This document shows, one piece after another, positions 19,321 to 28,337 of a stretch of 64,000 nt of DNA. Each line of letters starts with the position of its first letter. Position 1 is the stretch's first letter. The position numbers were made by a program, and so were the translations under genes. This DNA comes from Burkholderiales bacterium (GTDB lineage Bacteria; Pseudomonadota; Gammaproteobacteria; Burkholderiales; Burkholderiaceae_C), in contig JAFLDE010000009.1 in assembly GCA_017302655.1 (NCBI GenBank), positions 22,391 to 86,390 on the forward strand, read 5' to 3'. The notes under the pieces were generated by a model. It had not been told where the DNA came from. It saw nothing but the letters and a program-made list of their open reading frames with translations, and ran no database searches.

Positions 19321-19445
19321 TTTGAGTCGTGCGCATGGCGTCGCGAGCGGCCCGAGAGCCTGCCGAGCAGCGCAGCCGTACGCCCGTACGGCGAGCAGCG
19401 CAGGCTGGCCATCGGGTCGCGCAGTCGCCAGGCGCATGACTCAAA
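19321..19445. repeat. 125-bp imperfect inverted repeat (cruciform)
   Basis: Outer arms TTTGAGTC (19321-19328) and GACTCAAA (19438-19445) pair perfectly, continuing as TGCGC/GCGCA and TGGCG/CGCCA. The centre is the palindrome CCGTACGCCCGTACGG (19376-19391), flanked by two direct copies of GAGCAGCGCAG. The whole shares one axis near 19383. The right arm contains the stop codon of the downstream thiolase. Likely an mRNA 3' stem or mobile palindromic element between two leftward genes. Confidence 0.75.
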
Positions 19446-20697
19446 CCCGCTCGAAGATGCCGGCGGCACCCTGGCCCGCGCCCACGCACATCGTCACCAT
19501 GCCGTACTTGCCACCGGTGCGGCGCAGACCGTGGATGACCGAGGCGGCGCGGATGGCCCCCGTGGCGCCCAGCGGGTGGCCCAGGGCGATGGCGCCACCG
19601 TTCGGGTTGACCTTGGCGCGGTCCAGCTCGAAGCCCTTGCTGTCGAGGTCGTTCAGCACGGCCAGGGACTGCGCGGCGAAGGCTTCGTTCAGTTCCACCC
19701 AGTCCATGTCGCCAGCCTTCAGACCGGCCATCTTCAGCGCGGCGGGAATGGCCTCGATGGGGCCGATGCCCATGATTTCCGGCGGCACGCCCTTGATGGC
19801 GAAGGACACGAATCGCGCCAGCGGCGTCAGGTTGTAGCGCTTGAGCGCAGCCTCGCTGACGATGAGCAGGCCGCCCGAGCCGTCGGAGGTCTGCGAGCTG
19901 TTGCCGGCGGTCACCGAGCCCATGCCGGTGGCCTGGCCGGTGACGTTCTTCGGCGCGGCGAACACGGGCTTGAGCTTGGCCAGGCCTTCGAGGCTGGTGT
20001 CGGGGCGGGCGCCCTCGTCCAGTTCGACGGTGCGGCGCTTCTCGATGATGCTGCCGTCGGCCAGATTGGGGCTTCGCTCGATGATCTCGAACGGCGTCAT
20101 CTCCGCCTTGAAGTGACCGGCCTGCATGGCGGCCACAGCGCGCTGGTGGCTTTGCAGCGCGAAGGCGTCCTGCGCGTCACGGCTGATGCCCCACTTCTTG
20201 GCCACCAGTTCGGCGGTCAGGCCCATGCCATAGGCGACGCCGAGGTTCTCGTCGCGCTCGAAGATGGCCGGGCTCAGGGAGGGCTTGTTGCCGCCCATGG
20301 GGATCATCGACATCGACTCGACGCCACCGGCGAACATGACATCGGCCTCGCCAACGCGGATGCGGTCGGCGGCCATCTGCACCGCGGTGATGCCGCTGGC
20401 GCAGTAGCGGTTGATGGTCACGCCACCCACTCCAGAGCCGAAGCCGGCCAGCACCGAGGCGACGCGGGCGATGTTCATGCCCTGTTCGCCCTCGGGGAAG
20501 GAGCAGCCGACGATGGCGTCCTCGATGGCGGCGGCCTCAAGCCCTGGGGCCTGGGCCAGCGCGGCCTGCATGACCTTGACGAGCATCTCGTCCGGGCGCG
20601 TGTTGCGGTAGTAGCCCCGGCCGCTCTTGCCGATGGGGAGGCGGGTGGCGGCAACGATGTAGGCGTCTTGCAGCTGTTTGGTCATGACCTTGCTCAT
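19441..20697 (-). CDS. Acetyl-CoA C-acyltransferase (beta-oxidation thiolase)
   Basis: 418 residues. Complete thiolase: acyl-accepting Cys in NRYCASG, NEAFAAQS, GHPLGATGA with the active His, and CVGAGQGAAG with the second Cys. Cleaves 3-ketoacyl-CoA with CoA. In the same direction as, and close behind, an acyl-CoA dehydrogenase and a FadN-type enzyme, so it supplies the last step of the fatty-acid cycle, unlike the PHB-linked thiolase at the window start. AAGGAAAG precedes the ATG at 20697. Confidence 0.94.
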   Translation of the reverse strand: MSKVMTKQLQDAYIVAATRLPIGKSGRGYYRNTRPDEMLVKVMQAALAQAPGLEAAAIEDAIVGCSFPEGEQGMNIARVASVLAGFGSGVGGVTINRYCASGITAVQMAADRIRVGEADVMFAGGVESMSMIPMGGNKPSLSPAIFERDENLGVAYGMGLTAELVAKKWGISRDAQDAFALQSHQRAVAAMQAGHFKAEMTPFEIIERSPNLADGSIIEKRRTVELDEGARPDTSLEGLAKLKPVFAAPKNVTGQATGMGSVTAGNSSQTSDGSGGLLIVSEAALKRYNLTPLARFVSFAIKGVPPEIMGIGPIEAIPAALKMAGLKAGDMDWVELNEAFAAQSLAVLNDLDSKGFELDRAKVNPNGGAIALGHPLGATGAIRAASVIHGLRRTGGKYGMVTMCVGAGQGAAGIFERV

Positions 20698-20716
20698 GAT
20701 GATCTTTCCTTGGTTG

Positions 20717-21211
20717 TCAGGCCTGTTTCGCTTTGGGAATCCAGGCCCAGACGAATTCACACTCGATCGGCTCGATGCCGGCTTCGTCAGTCACTCGCAC
20801 AGCCACCTTGACCTCGCCCTTGGGCTCGCGCGCCATCAGTGCGCGCTGCTCGTCGGAGAGCGAGGCCTCTGCCCGCAAGGCGCCGGTGGCGCGTTTGCGG
20901 AAGTTCACGCCCAGGCTCTTGCACAGGGGCAGGCAGTCGTCGCGCACGTTCATGCCGACGACCATGCCGGTGGCGGTTTCCGCCAGCAGCGTCATGGCCG
21001 CCGCGTGCACGCCCTGGATGTGGTTCTGCACCTTGCGCTGGTTGGCGATGCGGATCTCGCTGTGCTCGGGCGTGAGGGCCACGAAGTCCAGCGAGGCCGT
21101 GCCGGTCAGCGGCACCGCGCGGCGCAACGCAAAGTTGCGTGCCGCGTGGCGCAGCGGGCCGGGCAAGCCGTCCAGCTTGGCGAGGGTGCGTTGGAGCCGG
21201 TTCACGATCAA
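20717..21211 (-). CDS. DUF4442 / PaaI-like hotdog protein
   Basis: 164 residues. Hotdog-fold pattern: RNQRKVQNHIQGVHAAAMTLLAE-type helix (IANQRKVQNHIQGVHA here) followed by the beta strands GMVVGMNV and GEVKVAVRVTD. This group (DUF4442) is related to acyl-CoA thioesterases and is often found in fad operons, where it may clear dead-end CoA esters. Sits between the FadN-type gene (3-base gap) and the thiolase (19-base gap), so cotranscription is nearly certain. Confidence 0.8.
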   Translation of the reverse strand: MIVNRLQRTLAKLDGLPGPLRHAARNFALRRAVPLTGTASLDFVALTPEHSEIRIANQRKVQNHIQGVHAAAMTLLAETATGMVVGMNVRDDCLPLCKSLGVNFRKRATGALRAEASLSDEQRALMAREPKGEVKVAVRVTDEAGIEPIECEFVWAWIPKAKQA

Positions 21212-21214
21212 GAA

Positions 21215-23611
21215 CTAGTTGCGCACCGGCTTGCCGGTCTGCAGCATGCCCATGATCCGTTCCTGGGTCTTGGGGTTGTCAAGCAGCGAGCAGAAGTGCT
21301 TGCGCTCGAGCGCCATCAGGTACTCCTCGGTGACCATGGAGCCGGCTTCCACCTCGCCACCGCAGACCACGTCGGCGATGGCCGAGGCCAGGAAGTAGTC
21401 GTGGTCGGAGACGAAGCCCCCGTCGCGCATGTTCGCCACCTGGCCCTTGATGCTGGCGATGCCGCTGCGGCCAGCCACCGGGAACAGGGCCTTGTGCGGC
21501 GGCCGATAGCCAGCCTCGGCCATGCCCTTGACCTGCGCCGTGGCGACATGCAGCAACTCGTCCTTGTTCGGCACGATGAGATCGCTGTCGAGCAGGAAGC
21601 CGTTCTTGCGCGCCTCGTGTGCCGAGGTAGCGACCTTGGCGGTGGCGGCGGTCAGGAAGCCGTCTTTCAGGAAGGTCAGCAAGTCGGCGTTGGCATTGCC
21701 GGCTGCGGCCATCTCGGCGGCACGGCGTGCAATGTAGGTGAGGCCGCCGGCGCCGGGGATCAGGCCCACGCCGACTTCGACCAGACCGACATAGCTCTCG
21801 ACATGCGCGACGCGGCGGGCGCAGTGCACGGCCAGCTCGCAGCCGCCGCCCAACGCCAGACCGCGCATGGCGGCGACCACCGGCACGTTGGCGTAGCGAA
21901 GGGCCAGCATGGCGTCCTGCAGCTTCTTCTCTTCCGGCGCGATGCCCTTGCTGCCCATCTTCATGAAGACGGGCATCAGGCTTTCCAGGTTGGCACCGGC
22001 CGAGAACACGTCGTCGGGGCTCCAGATCACCAGGCCCTGGTAATCCTTCTCGGCGATCTCGACCGCCTTCAGCAGGCCCTCGGTGACGGCCGGGGAGATG
22101 AGGTGCAGCTTGGCGGTGATGGAGGCGATGACCACCTGGCCGTCCAGCGTCCAGACGCGGATCTCGTCGTTCTTGAAGAGTTCCGTGCCGCTTCTCAGCG
22201 GGTCCGGCGCGCCAGTGCCCAGCAGGCTCTCCGGGAAGGGCTGGCGGGCGTAGACCGGCAGGCTCGAACGCGGCTTGAACACGCCTTCCGCGGCGCTCCA
22301 GGAACCGGCCGGCGTGTGCACACCACCGGCCTCAGCCACCGGGCCTTCCGTCACCCAGCCAGGCAGCGGGGCGTTGCACAGGGTCTTGCCGGCGGCGATG
22401 TCCTCGGCGATCCAGGTGGCCACCTGGGTCCAGCCGGCCGCTTGCCAGAGCTCGAAGGGCCCTTGCTGCGAGCCGAAGCCCCAGCGCATCGCGAAGTCGA
22501 TCTCGCGGGCCGTGTCGGCCACGGTGTTCAAGTGCACGGCGCAGTAGTGGAAGCTGTCGCGAAGGATGCTCCACAGGAACTGGGCCTGCGGATTGCTGCT
22601 TTCACGCAGCAACTTCAAGCGATCGGCCGGCGCCTTCTTGAGCATGCGGGCGACGATGTCGTCCGCCTTCTTGCCCCCAGCGACGTATTCGCCGGTCGCG
22701 AAGTCCAGGCGCAGGATGTCCTTGCCTACCTTCTTGTAGAAGCCGCCGCCGGCCTTCTGGCCCAGGGCGCCCTTCTCGATCAGTCCAGCCAGCACCTTCG
22801 GCGTGGCGTAGGTGCTGTAGAACGGGTCGTCCTTCAGGTTGTCCTGCATGGTCTTGACGACATGGGCCATGGTGTCCAGGCCCACCACGTCGGCGGTGCG
22901 GAAGGTGCCGCTGCTGGCGCGACCGAGCTTCTTGCCGGTCAGGTCATCGACCACATCCACGCTCAGGCCGAACTTCTCGGCCTCGATCATGGTGGCCATC
23001 ATGCCGGCGATGCCCACGCGGTTGGCGACGAAGTTCGGCGTGTCCTTCGCGCGCACCACGCCCTTGCCGACGCTGGTGGTGACGAAGCCTTCAAGCTGAT
23101 CGATGACCTCCGGCTGCGTCGTCGGGGTCGAGATCAGCTCGACTAGGTACATGTAGCGCGGCGGGTTGAAGAAGTGGATGCCGCAGAAGCGCGGCTTGAT
23201 CGACTCCGGCAGCACTTCGGACAGCTTGGTGATGGACAGGCCGCTGGTGTTGCTCGCCACGATGGCGTGCGGAGCCACGAAGGGCGCGATCTTGGTGTAG
23301 AGGTCGAGCTTCCAGTCCATGCGCTCGGCGATGGCCTCGATGATGAGGTCGCAGCCCTTGAGCAGTTCCAGATGCTCCTCGTAGTTGGCCTGCTGAATGA
23401 GCGCAGCTTCAGAGGCGTCGCCCAGCGGGCTCGGCTTGAGCTTCTTCAGGCCCTCGACGGCCTTGGTCACGATGCCGTTCTTCGGGCCTTCCTTGGCCGG
23501 CAGGTCGAACAGCACCACGGGCACTTTGACGTTGACGAGGTGGGCGGCGATCTGCGCGCCCATCACACCGGCGCCGAGCACGGCCACCTTGCGAACTTGG
23601 AATCGACTCAC
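21215..23611 (-). CDS. 3-hydroxyacyl-CoA dehydrogenase/enoyl-CoA hydratase, FadN type
   Basis: 798 residues. Domain order is dehydrogenase first, hydratase last, as in Bacillus FadN and opposite to E. coli FadB. NAD site VLGAGVMGAQIAAHL at residues 9-23; HAD signature NRVGIAGMMATMIEAE; crotonase part from about 490, with FSAGANLESL and GLALGGGCELAVHCARR. Carries out two steps of beta-oxidation. Second gene of the unit that starts with the acyl-CoA dehydrogenase and DUF2147 genes. Confidence 0.93.
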   Translation of the reverse strand: MSRFQVRKVAVLGAGVMGAQIAAHLVNVKVPVVLFDLPAKEGPKNGIVTKAVEGLKKLKPSPLGDASEAALIQQANYEEHLELLKGCDLIIEAIAERMDWKLDLYTKIAPFVAPHAIVASNTSGLSITKLSEVLPESIKPRFCGIHFFNPPRYMYLVELISTPTTQPEVIDQLEGFVTTSVGKGVVRAKDTPNFVANRVGIAGMMATMIEAEKFGLSVDVVDDLTGKKLGRASSGTFRTADVVGLDTMAHVVKTMQDNLKDDPFYSTYATPKVLAGLIEKGALGQKAGGGFYKKVGKDILRLDFATGEYVAGGKKADDIVARMLKKAPADRLKLLRESSNPQAQFLWSILRDSFHYCAVHLNTVADTAREIDFAMRWGFGSQQGPFELWQAAGWTQVATWIAEDIAAGKTLCNAPLPGWVTEGPVAEAGGVHTPAGSWSAAEGVFKPRSSLPVYARQPFPESLLGTGAPDPLRSGTELFKNDEIRVWTLDGQVVIASITAKLHLISPAVTEGLLKAVEIAEKDYQGLVIWSPDDVFSAGANLESLMPVFMKMGSKGIAPEEKKLQDAMLALRYANVPVVAAMRGLALGGGCELAVHCARRVAHVESYVGLVEVGVGLIPGAGGLTYIARRAAEMAAAGNANADLLTFLKDGFLTAATAKVATSAHEARKNGFLLDSDLIVPNKDELLHVATAQVKGMAEAGYRPPHKALFPVAGRSGIASIKGQVANMRDGGFVSDHDYFLASAIADVVCGGEVEAGSMVTEEYLMALERKHFCSLLDNPKTQERIMGMLQTGKPVRN

Positions 23612-23671
23612 TGCAAAACTCCTAGCGGAGAAAAGGGCCGCTCCCGCTGCGGGACGCGGCCCGTTGGGGGA

Positions 23672-24106
23672 TCACTCGACGCGGTGCCAGGTCTGGGTGC
23701 GCCCGAACATGGGCGCGCCGACGTAGCCGCGAACTTCCAGCTTCTTGCCCGCCTCGATGGGCGTCATCTTGACCTTGTAGACCTTGCCCTTGGCGGAGTC
23801 GAGGATGGTGCCGCCGGCCCAAGCATCGCCGTCTTTCTTGACGTTGCGGATGATCTCCATGCCGACGATGGGCTTGTCCTTGCGGTCGTCCTCGCACTTG
23901 TCGCAAAGGGCGTCCTGCTTGGCGTCCGCAGCGAGCAGCTTCTCGATCTTGCCGCTCACCACCCCACCGTTCTCGACCACGCGCACCAGCGCCTTTTCCT
24001 TCTTCGTCTCGTCGTCGATGGTCTTCCACAGACCGACGGGCGACATCTGCGCCGACGCAGTGGAAGCCAGCAGACCGAACACAGCAGCAGCAAACAAGGT
24101 CTTCAT
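23672..24106 (-). CDS. DUF2147 exported protein
   Basis: 144 residues with a signal peptide (1-19, ending ASA). The mature part begins MSPVGLWKTIDDETKKEKALV and has CDKCEDDRKDKPIVGM, a typical DUF2147 segment with a Cys pair, ending in GAPMFGRTQTWHRV. DUF2147 proteins form a small periplasmic beta barrel of unknown function; in beta- and alphaproteobacteria they recur beside acyl-CoA dehydrogenase genes. TTCAGGAGAC precedes the ATG at 24106. Confidence 0.85.
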   Translation of the reverse strand: MKTLFAAAVFGLLASTASAQMSPVGLWKTIDDETKKEKALVRVVENGGVVSGKIEKLLAADAKQDALCDKCEDDRKDKPIVGMEIIRNVKKDGDAWAGGTILDSAKGKVYKVKMTPIEAGKKLEVRGYVGAPMFGRTQTWHRVE

Positions 24107-24131
24107 GGTGTCTCCTGAAAGCAAGGGTTGA

Positions 24132-25922
24132 TCAGAACAGCGCTTCGTCCATCTCCATCAGCGGCTTCAGGCCCGCACGGGCGGTGCGGATCAAGGACGC
24201 CGTCTCCGGCAGCAGCTTCGCGAAATAGAAGCGAGCCGTGGCCAGTTTGGCACGGTAGAACGGGTCGCCGGAAGCCTCCTTGGCCAGCGCGATCTTGGCG
24301 GCGCGGGCGAAGAAGTAGGCGAACACCATGTGCCCGACCACGCGCAGATAGTCCACCGCCGCGGCACCCACCTCGTCGGGGTTGCCGAAGGCCTTCATGC
24401 CCAGCTCCTGGGTCAGCTTGGTGACCTTGTCGCCGATGTCGGCGAGCGGATTCACGAACTCCTGCATGGCCTCGTTGGTGCCCTCTTCCTCGATGAAGGC
24501 TGCGATCTGCTTGCCGAACTTCTTCAGCGTGGCACCGTTGTTCTGCAGCACCTTGCGGCCCAGCAGGTCGAGCGACTGGATGGTGTTCGTGCCCTCGTAG
24601 AGCATGTTGATGCGCGCGTCGCGCACGAACTGCTCCATGCCCCACTCGTGGATGTAGCCATGGCCACCGTAGACCTGCATGCAGTGGCTCGTGGCCAGCC
24701 AGCCGTTGTCGGTGATGAAGGCCTTGATGATGGGCGTCAGCAGCGCGAGTTCGGCCTCCGCATCCTTGCGCTCGTCTTCGTCATCGCTGGCGTGGGCCTT
24801 GTCGGCCTGCAGCACGGTGTAGGCCTGCAGCATGCGGCCGCCTTCGGCGAAGGCGCGGGCCGTCAGCAGCATCTTGCGCACGTCGGGGTGCACGATGATG
24901 GGATCGGCGGCCTTGTCCGGCGCCTTGGGGCCGGAGAGCGAACGCATCTGCAGGCGATCCTTGGCGTAGGCGACGGCGTTCTGGTAGGCGACTTCGGTCA
25001 GCCCCAGCGACTGGTTGCCCACGCCCAGGCGCGCAGTGTTCATCATCACGAACATGGCCTGCAGGCCGCGATGCGGCTGCCCCACCAGCGTGCCCACGGC
25101 GCCATCCAGGGTCATCTGGCAGGTGCTGTTGCCGTGGATGCCCATCTTGTGCTCCAGACCCGAGCAGAAGATGGAGTTGCGCTCGCCCAGAGATCCATCG
25201 GCGTTCACCAGGAACTTGGGCACGATGAAGAGCGAGATGCCCTTGGTTCCGGGAGGCGCATCCGGCAGGCGCGCCAGCACCAGGTGGACGATGTTGTCGG
25301 CCAGCGCGTGCTCGCCGGCCGAGATGAAGATCTTGCCGCCGGTCAGCTTGTAGGTCCCGTCGGCTTGCGGCTCGGCCTTGGTGCGCAGCATGCCGAGATC
25401 GGTGCCGCAGTGCGGCTCGGTCAGGCACATGGTGCCGGTCCATTCACCGCTGGTCAGCTTGGTCAGGTAAAGGCGCTTTTGCTCTTCCGTGCCATGGGCG
25501 TGCAGGCACTCGTAGGCGCCGTGGCTCAGGCCGGGGTACATGGTCCAGGCCTGGTTGGCGCTGTTCAGCATCTCGTAGAAGAACTGGTTGACCGTGAACG
25601 GCAGGCCCTGGCCACCGTAAGCGGGGTCACAACTCAGCGCCGGCCAGCCGCCTTCCACGTAGGTCTTGTAGGCCTCCTTGAAGCCCTTGGGCGTGGTCAC
25701 TTCGTGCGTGCTCTTGTCGAGCTGGCAGCCTTCCTTGTCGCCGCTGAGATTGATCGGCGCGATGACCTCGCTGCAGAACTTGCCGCCCTCTTCGAGCACG
25801 GCGTTGATGGTCTCGACGTCGATGTCAGCGTGCGCAGGGAGCATCTTCAGCTCGTCCACGACGTTCAACAGCTCGTGCAGCACGAACTGCATGTCACGCA
25901 AGGGCGGGGTATAGCTGGGCAT
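24132..25922 (-). CDS. Acyl-CoA dehydrogenase (long type with C-terminal domain)
   Basis: 596 residues. FAD-dependent enzyme that makes the trans-2 double bond in acyl-CoA. The N-terminal MPSYTPPLRDMQFVLHELL belongs to the 590-600-residue class found with FadN-type genes. Flavin/substrate motifs: TMCLTEPHCGTDLGMLRT, GKIFISAGEH, and the C-terminal part YGGHGYIHEWGMEQFVRDARI, which carries the general-base Glu region, then YEGTNTIQSLDLLGRK. First gene of the leftward fatty-acid unit; a TetR regulator gene lies immediately upstream on the same strand. Confidence 0.94.
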   Translation of the reverse strand: MPSYTPPLRDMQFVLHELLNVVDELKMLPAHADIDVETINAVLEEGGKFCSEVIAPINLSGDKEGCQLDKSTHEVTTPKGFKEAYKTYVEGGWPALSCDPAYGGQGLPFTVNQFFYEMLNSANQAWTMYPGLSHGAYECLHAHGTEEQKRLYLTKLTSGEWTGTMCLTEPHCGTDLGMLRTKAEPQADGTYKLTGGKIFISAGEHALADNIVHLVLARLPDAPPGTKGISLFIVPKFLVNADGSLGERNSIFCSGLEHKMGIHGNSTCQMTLDGAVGTLVGQPHRGLQAMFVMMNTARLGVGNQSLGLTEVAYQNAVAYAKDRLQMRSLSGPKAPDKAADPIIVHPDVRKMLLTARAFAEGGRMLQAYTVLQADKAHASDDEDERKDAEAELALLTPIIKAFITDNGWLATSHCMQVYGGHGYIHEWGMEQFVRDARINMLYEGTNTIQSLDLLGRKVLQNNGATLKKFGKQIAAFIEEEGTNEAMQEFVNPLADIGDKVTKLTQELGMKAFGNPDEVGAAAVDYLRVVGHMVFAYFFARAAKIALAKEASGDPFYRAKLATARFYFAKLLPETASLIRTARAGLKPLMEMDEALF

Positions 25923-25949
25923 GGGATGTCTCCTCTGGACTACTGGGAT

Positions 25950-26669
25950 TCAAGGCGCCTTGCGGCGCGGGCGGGATCGGGTGATGGTTGCCGTGCGATA
26001 CAGCTCGGCACCCAAAGGGGTCAGGGACGACTGCAGCACGCGCTCAAAGCCGCGATGGGCGCGCTCCAAGGCGCCACTGCTGCGCAGAAAGCGGGCGTCG
26101 TGGTGCAACGAAAGCACCAGACCGTGCAGTTCGAACAGCAGCTGCTCGACATCGGTGTCCACCACCAGATGGCCTTCGTCACGAGCCAGCTCGATGGCCT
26201 TCTGGAGCGCCGCGTGCCAGGCCTTGACCATGGTCACCAGCGCATCTCGTACCGGGCCAGGGCGGTCGTCGAACTCAACGGCTCCGCTGATGTAGATGCA
26301 GCCGCTCTCCAACTCCACCGACACTTGGCGCAGCCAGCGCTCGAAGAGCACTCGCAGGCGCTGCAAGCCGCGCGGATGCCGCAGGGCCGGGAAGAAGACT
26401 TCCTGTTCGAAGCGTGCGTGGTATTCGCCCACCACGGCGATCTGCAACTCCTCGCGGGAGCCGAAGTGCGCGAACACGCCGGACTTGCTCATGCCGGTGA
26501 TGTCGGCCAATGCACCGATCGACAGGCCTTCCAGCCCAGTGCGCGAAGCCTGCGCCAGCGCCGCTGCCAGGATCACGGCGCGGGTCTGCTGACCTTTCTG
26601 CAGCGGCGCGAGCGAGCGCGCTGCAGCGGAAGCGGCAGAGCGAACGAGTTCGGCGGGTCGGCTGGCCAT
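25950..26669 (-). CDS. TetR/AcrR-family transcriptional regulator
   Basis: 239 residues. N-terminal helix-turn-helix (about 30-80): ILAAALAQASRTGLEGLSIGALADITGMSKSGVFAHFGSREEL spans the TetR DNA-binding pattern, with SKSGVFAHF as the recognition helix. The ligand domain is typical of regulators of acyl-CoA metabolism. It precedes the acyl-CoA dehydrogenase gene by 27 bases in the same direction, and a perfect palindrome lies 45 bases upstream of its ATG, so autorepression and control of the fad unit in response to acyl-CoA are likely. Confidence 0.88.
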   Translation of the reverse strand: MASRPAELVRSAASAAARSLAPLQKGQQTRAVILAAALAQASRTGLEGLSIGALADITGMSKSGVFAHFGSREELQIAVVGEYHARFEQEVFFPALRHPRGLQRLRVLFERWLRQVSVELESGCIYISGAVEFDDRPGPVRDALVTMVKAWHAALQKAIELARDEGHLVVDTDVEQLLFELHGLVLSLHHDARFLRSSGALERAHRGFERVLQSSLTPLGAELYRTATITRSRPRRKAP

Positions 26670-26713
26670 GGGAGGCGGAATGCGGCGGTTAGGGAACGTC
26701 ACAGAAATAAAAC

Positions 26714-26725
26714 GAACGATCGTTC
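26714..26725. promoter_or_regulatory. Palindromic TetR-type operator
   Basis: GAACGATCGTTC is a perfect 12-bp palindrome with A/T-rich flanks (AAATAAAAC to the left, TATTTTTT to the right). It resembles operators of fatty-acid TetR regulators such as PsrA/FadR-type. It lies 45 bases upstream of the TetR ATG and 95 upstream of the divergent HNH gene. The surrounding A/T-richness suggests an overlapping promoter. Confidence 0.75.
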
Positions 26726-26819
26726 TATTTTTTGCGCATTGAACCCCGTCCCGCAAGCCCGACGAGCCGATGTCCCTAGAGCCCGCCGACTAATTCACCC
26801 CCCGGTAAACCCGCGCCCA

Positions 26820-27449
26820 ATGCACAAGCAACGCTTCATCGTGACGCAACGCACGCGCGGTAAGCTCCCGGTCGGAAAGGGGGTTCTTCCCTTGGACGTG
26901 TTGCAACTGGACATTTCCGGCCGCCCGCAGGCCTGGATCAGCGCCCGCGAAGCGGCGGTGATGGTCGCCTGCGACGCCATCGCCTGGACGATCGGCGAGC
27001 CCGTTATGGTGCTGCGCGGCGGCATCAACCGCTGCTCGGGCGAGCAGTCGCGCATCGCCGTACACGCCATCGTGGCCGCGCGCGGGGCCATTCCGGCGCG
27101 CGCCTGGCGGCATGAACCCGCCCTTTCAAACCCCAAGCTCTTTGCACGCGACCGCTGGGTCTGCGCCTACTGCGGCCAGCGTTTCCACGAGAGCGACTTG
27201 ACCCGCGAGCACATCCATCCCACCAGCCGCGGTGGGCGCGACCACTGGATGAACTGCATCACCGCGTGCCGCAGCTGCAACCACCGCAAGGCCGACCGCA
27301 CGCCCGAGGAGGCGCGCATGCACCCCTTGTACCTGCCTTATGTGCCTAGCCTGCACGAAGACATGATCCTGCGCGGGCGGCGCATCCTGGTCGACCAGAT
27401 GGAGTTCCTTCTCGCCAGCGTGCCCGCTTCCAGTCGCTTGCACGGCTGA
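26820..27449 (+). CDS. HNH endonuclease-family protein
   Basis: About 209 residues. HNH motif: CAYCGQ and CRSCNH provide two zinc-binding Cys pairs, and LTREHIHPTSRGG with the following WMNCITACRSCNHRKAD gives the His-Asn-His core. The N-terminal half (LQLDISGRPQAWISAREAAVMVACD) is characteristic of a stand-alone chromosomal HNH family common in proteobacteria; its role is unknown and no restriction partner is present. ATG at 26820 is used; a later TTG start at 26893 is possible. Convergent with the next gene, 3 bases between stops. Confidence 0.8.
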   Translation: MHKQRFIVTQRTRGKLPVGKGVLPLDVLQLDISGRPQAWISAREAAVMVACDAIAWTIGEPVMVLRGGINRCSGEQSRIAVHAIVAARGAIPARAWRHEPALSNPKLFARDRWVCAYCGQRFHESDLTREHIHPTSRGGRDHWMNCITACRSCNHRKADRTPEEARMHPLYLPYVPSLHEDMILRGRRILVDQMEFLLASVPASSRLHG

Positions 27450-27452
27450 GGC

Positions 27453-28337
27453 TCAAGGCAGACGGTAAAGGCCGGACTGCGCACTCCAAGATTGCTGGAA
27501 CAGGGTGGCTAATGGGGCGCCCGGAGCTTCCACGGCAAAGGATCGGCCGAAGCGGCCACCCGCCTGCGCCTGCCAATGCCCTTGCGCAGGTCGGCTCCAA
27601 TGCCCGCGGTAGGCATACACACTGTAGAAGCCAGCAGCTTCGCCACTCATCGGCACCGCCATCACCTGCGGACCGACCGCTTTGGAGGGCTTCCCGGGCG
27701 AGGTCAGGCGAATGGTCGCGCTCACGGTCTCACCATCCAGTTGCAGGCGCAAGCGCCAGGTCTCGGGTGAAACCGGATCGACCTCGAGGTCTGTGAAGCG
27801 GGCCATCGGGTCGGTCTGGCGGATCAGCGCTTCGGCGCCCGTGCCCTTCGGGTACCAACTGCCCAACTGCACCCATTGCACGGCGGCGGCCAGCGGCGCG
27901 CGCGCGGCGCCCTCGACCCGCGCCCACCAGAAGGCGACCGGCACCGGGGAGCGAATCTGCGTGCCGTCGACCACGAAGCGCCCGACCGACATCGCGCACA
28001 GGCTGCCCACGGCGTGATCTCGCGCCTGCGGATGAAGGCGCAGCAGCGCGGCCATGGCGGGGTCCCCCTCGGCCAACTCAGCCGCTCGGAGCAGGCGGTA
28101 GCCGGCGGGCAGCGCAATCGGCTCGAGCGACGCATCGAACAGGTGATCTCGGCAGATCTCCGCAGCCACCTGCGCCGTGAATGCTTGGCTAAGCGCCCCG
28201 TCCGGAAGCCAACTGGACAAAGGCGCATCGTCCGGCACCAAGCCGGCGCCGCCGGTGGCACCAAGCAGCCCCAGAATCACCATCGCCGGCGTTGCGCAGC
28301 GGACGGTGCGTTTCACGACATGCCAATCAACCCGCAT
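27453..28337 (-). CDS. Unrecognised exported or anchored protein
   Basis: 294 residues, family not recognised. An N-terminal basic stretch followed by a hydrophobic segment (about 15-32, ATPAMVILGLLGATGGAG) suggests a signal peptide or anchor. The body has mixed alpha-beta character with Trp-rich strands (AFWWARVEG, VQWVQLGSWYPKGTG) and two cysteines. A C-terminal GRSFAVEAPGAPLATLFQQSW follows. No neighbours suggest a function; the divergent gene encodes a lipoprotein. The start at 28337 gives a plausible signal; GTG/TTG alternatives exist upstream. Confidence 0.6.
   Translation of the reverse strand: MRVDWHVVKRTVRCATPAMVILGLLGATGGAGLVPDDAPLSSWLPDGALSQAFTAQVAAEICRDHLFDASLEPIALPAGYRLLRAAELAEGDPAMAALLRLHPQARDHAVGSLCAMSVGRFVVDGTQIRSPVPVAFWWARVEGAARAPLAAAVQWVQLGSWYPKGTGAEALIRQTDPMARFTDLEVDPVSPETWRLRLQLDGETVSATIRLTSPGKPSKAVGPQVMAVPMSGEAAGFYSVYAYRGHWSRPAQGHWQAQAGGRFGRSFAVEAPGAPLATLFQQSWSAQSGLYRLP

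Noticed and set aside
18877-20811. 644-residue rightward open frame across the thiolase
   Set aside because: Antisense to a complete thiolase with all catalytic motifs; no domain of its own.
24330-26819. Very long rightward open frame leading into the HNH gene
   Set aside because: It is antisense to the well-supported acyl-CoA dehydrogenase and TetR genes; only the part from 26820 has a recognisable domain.
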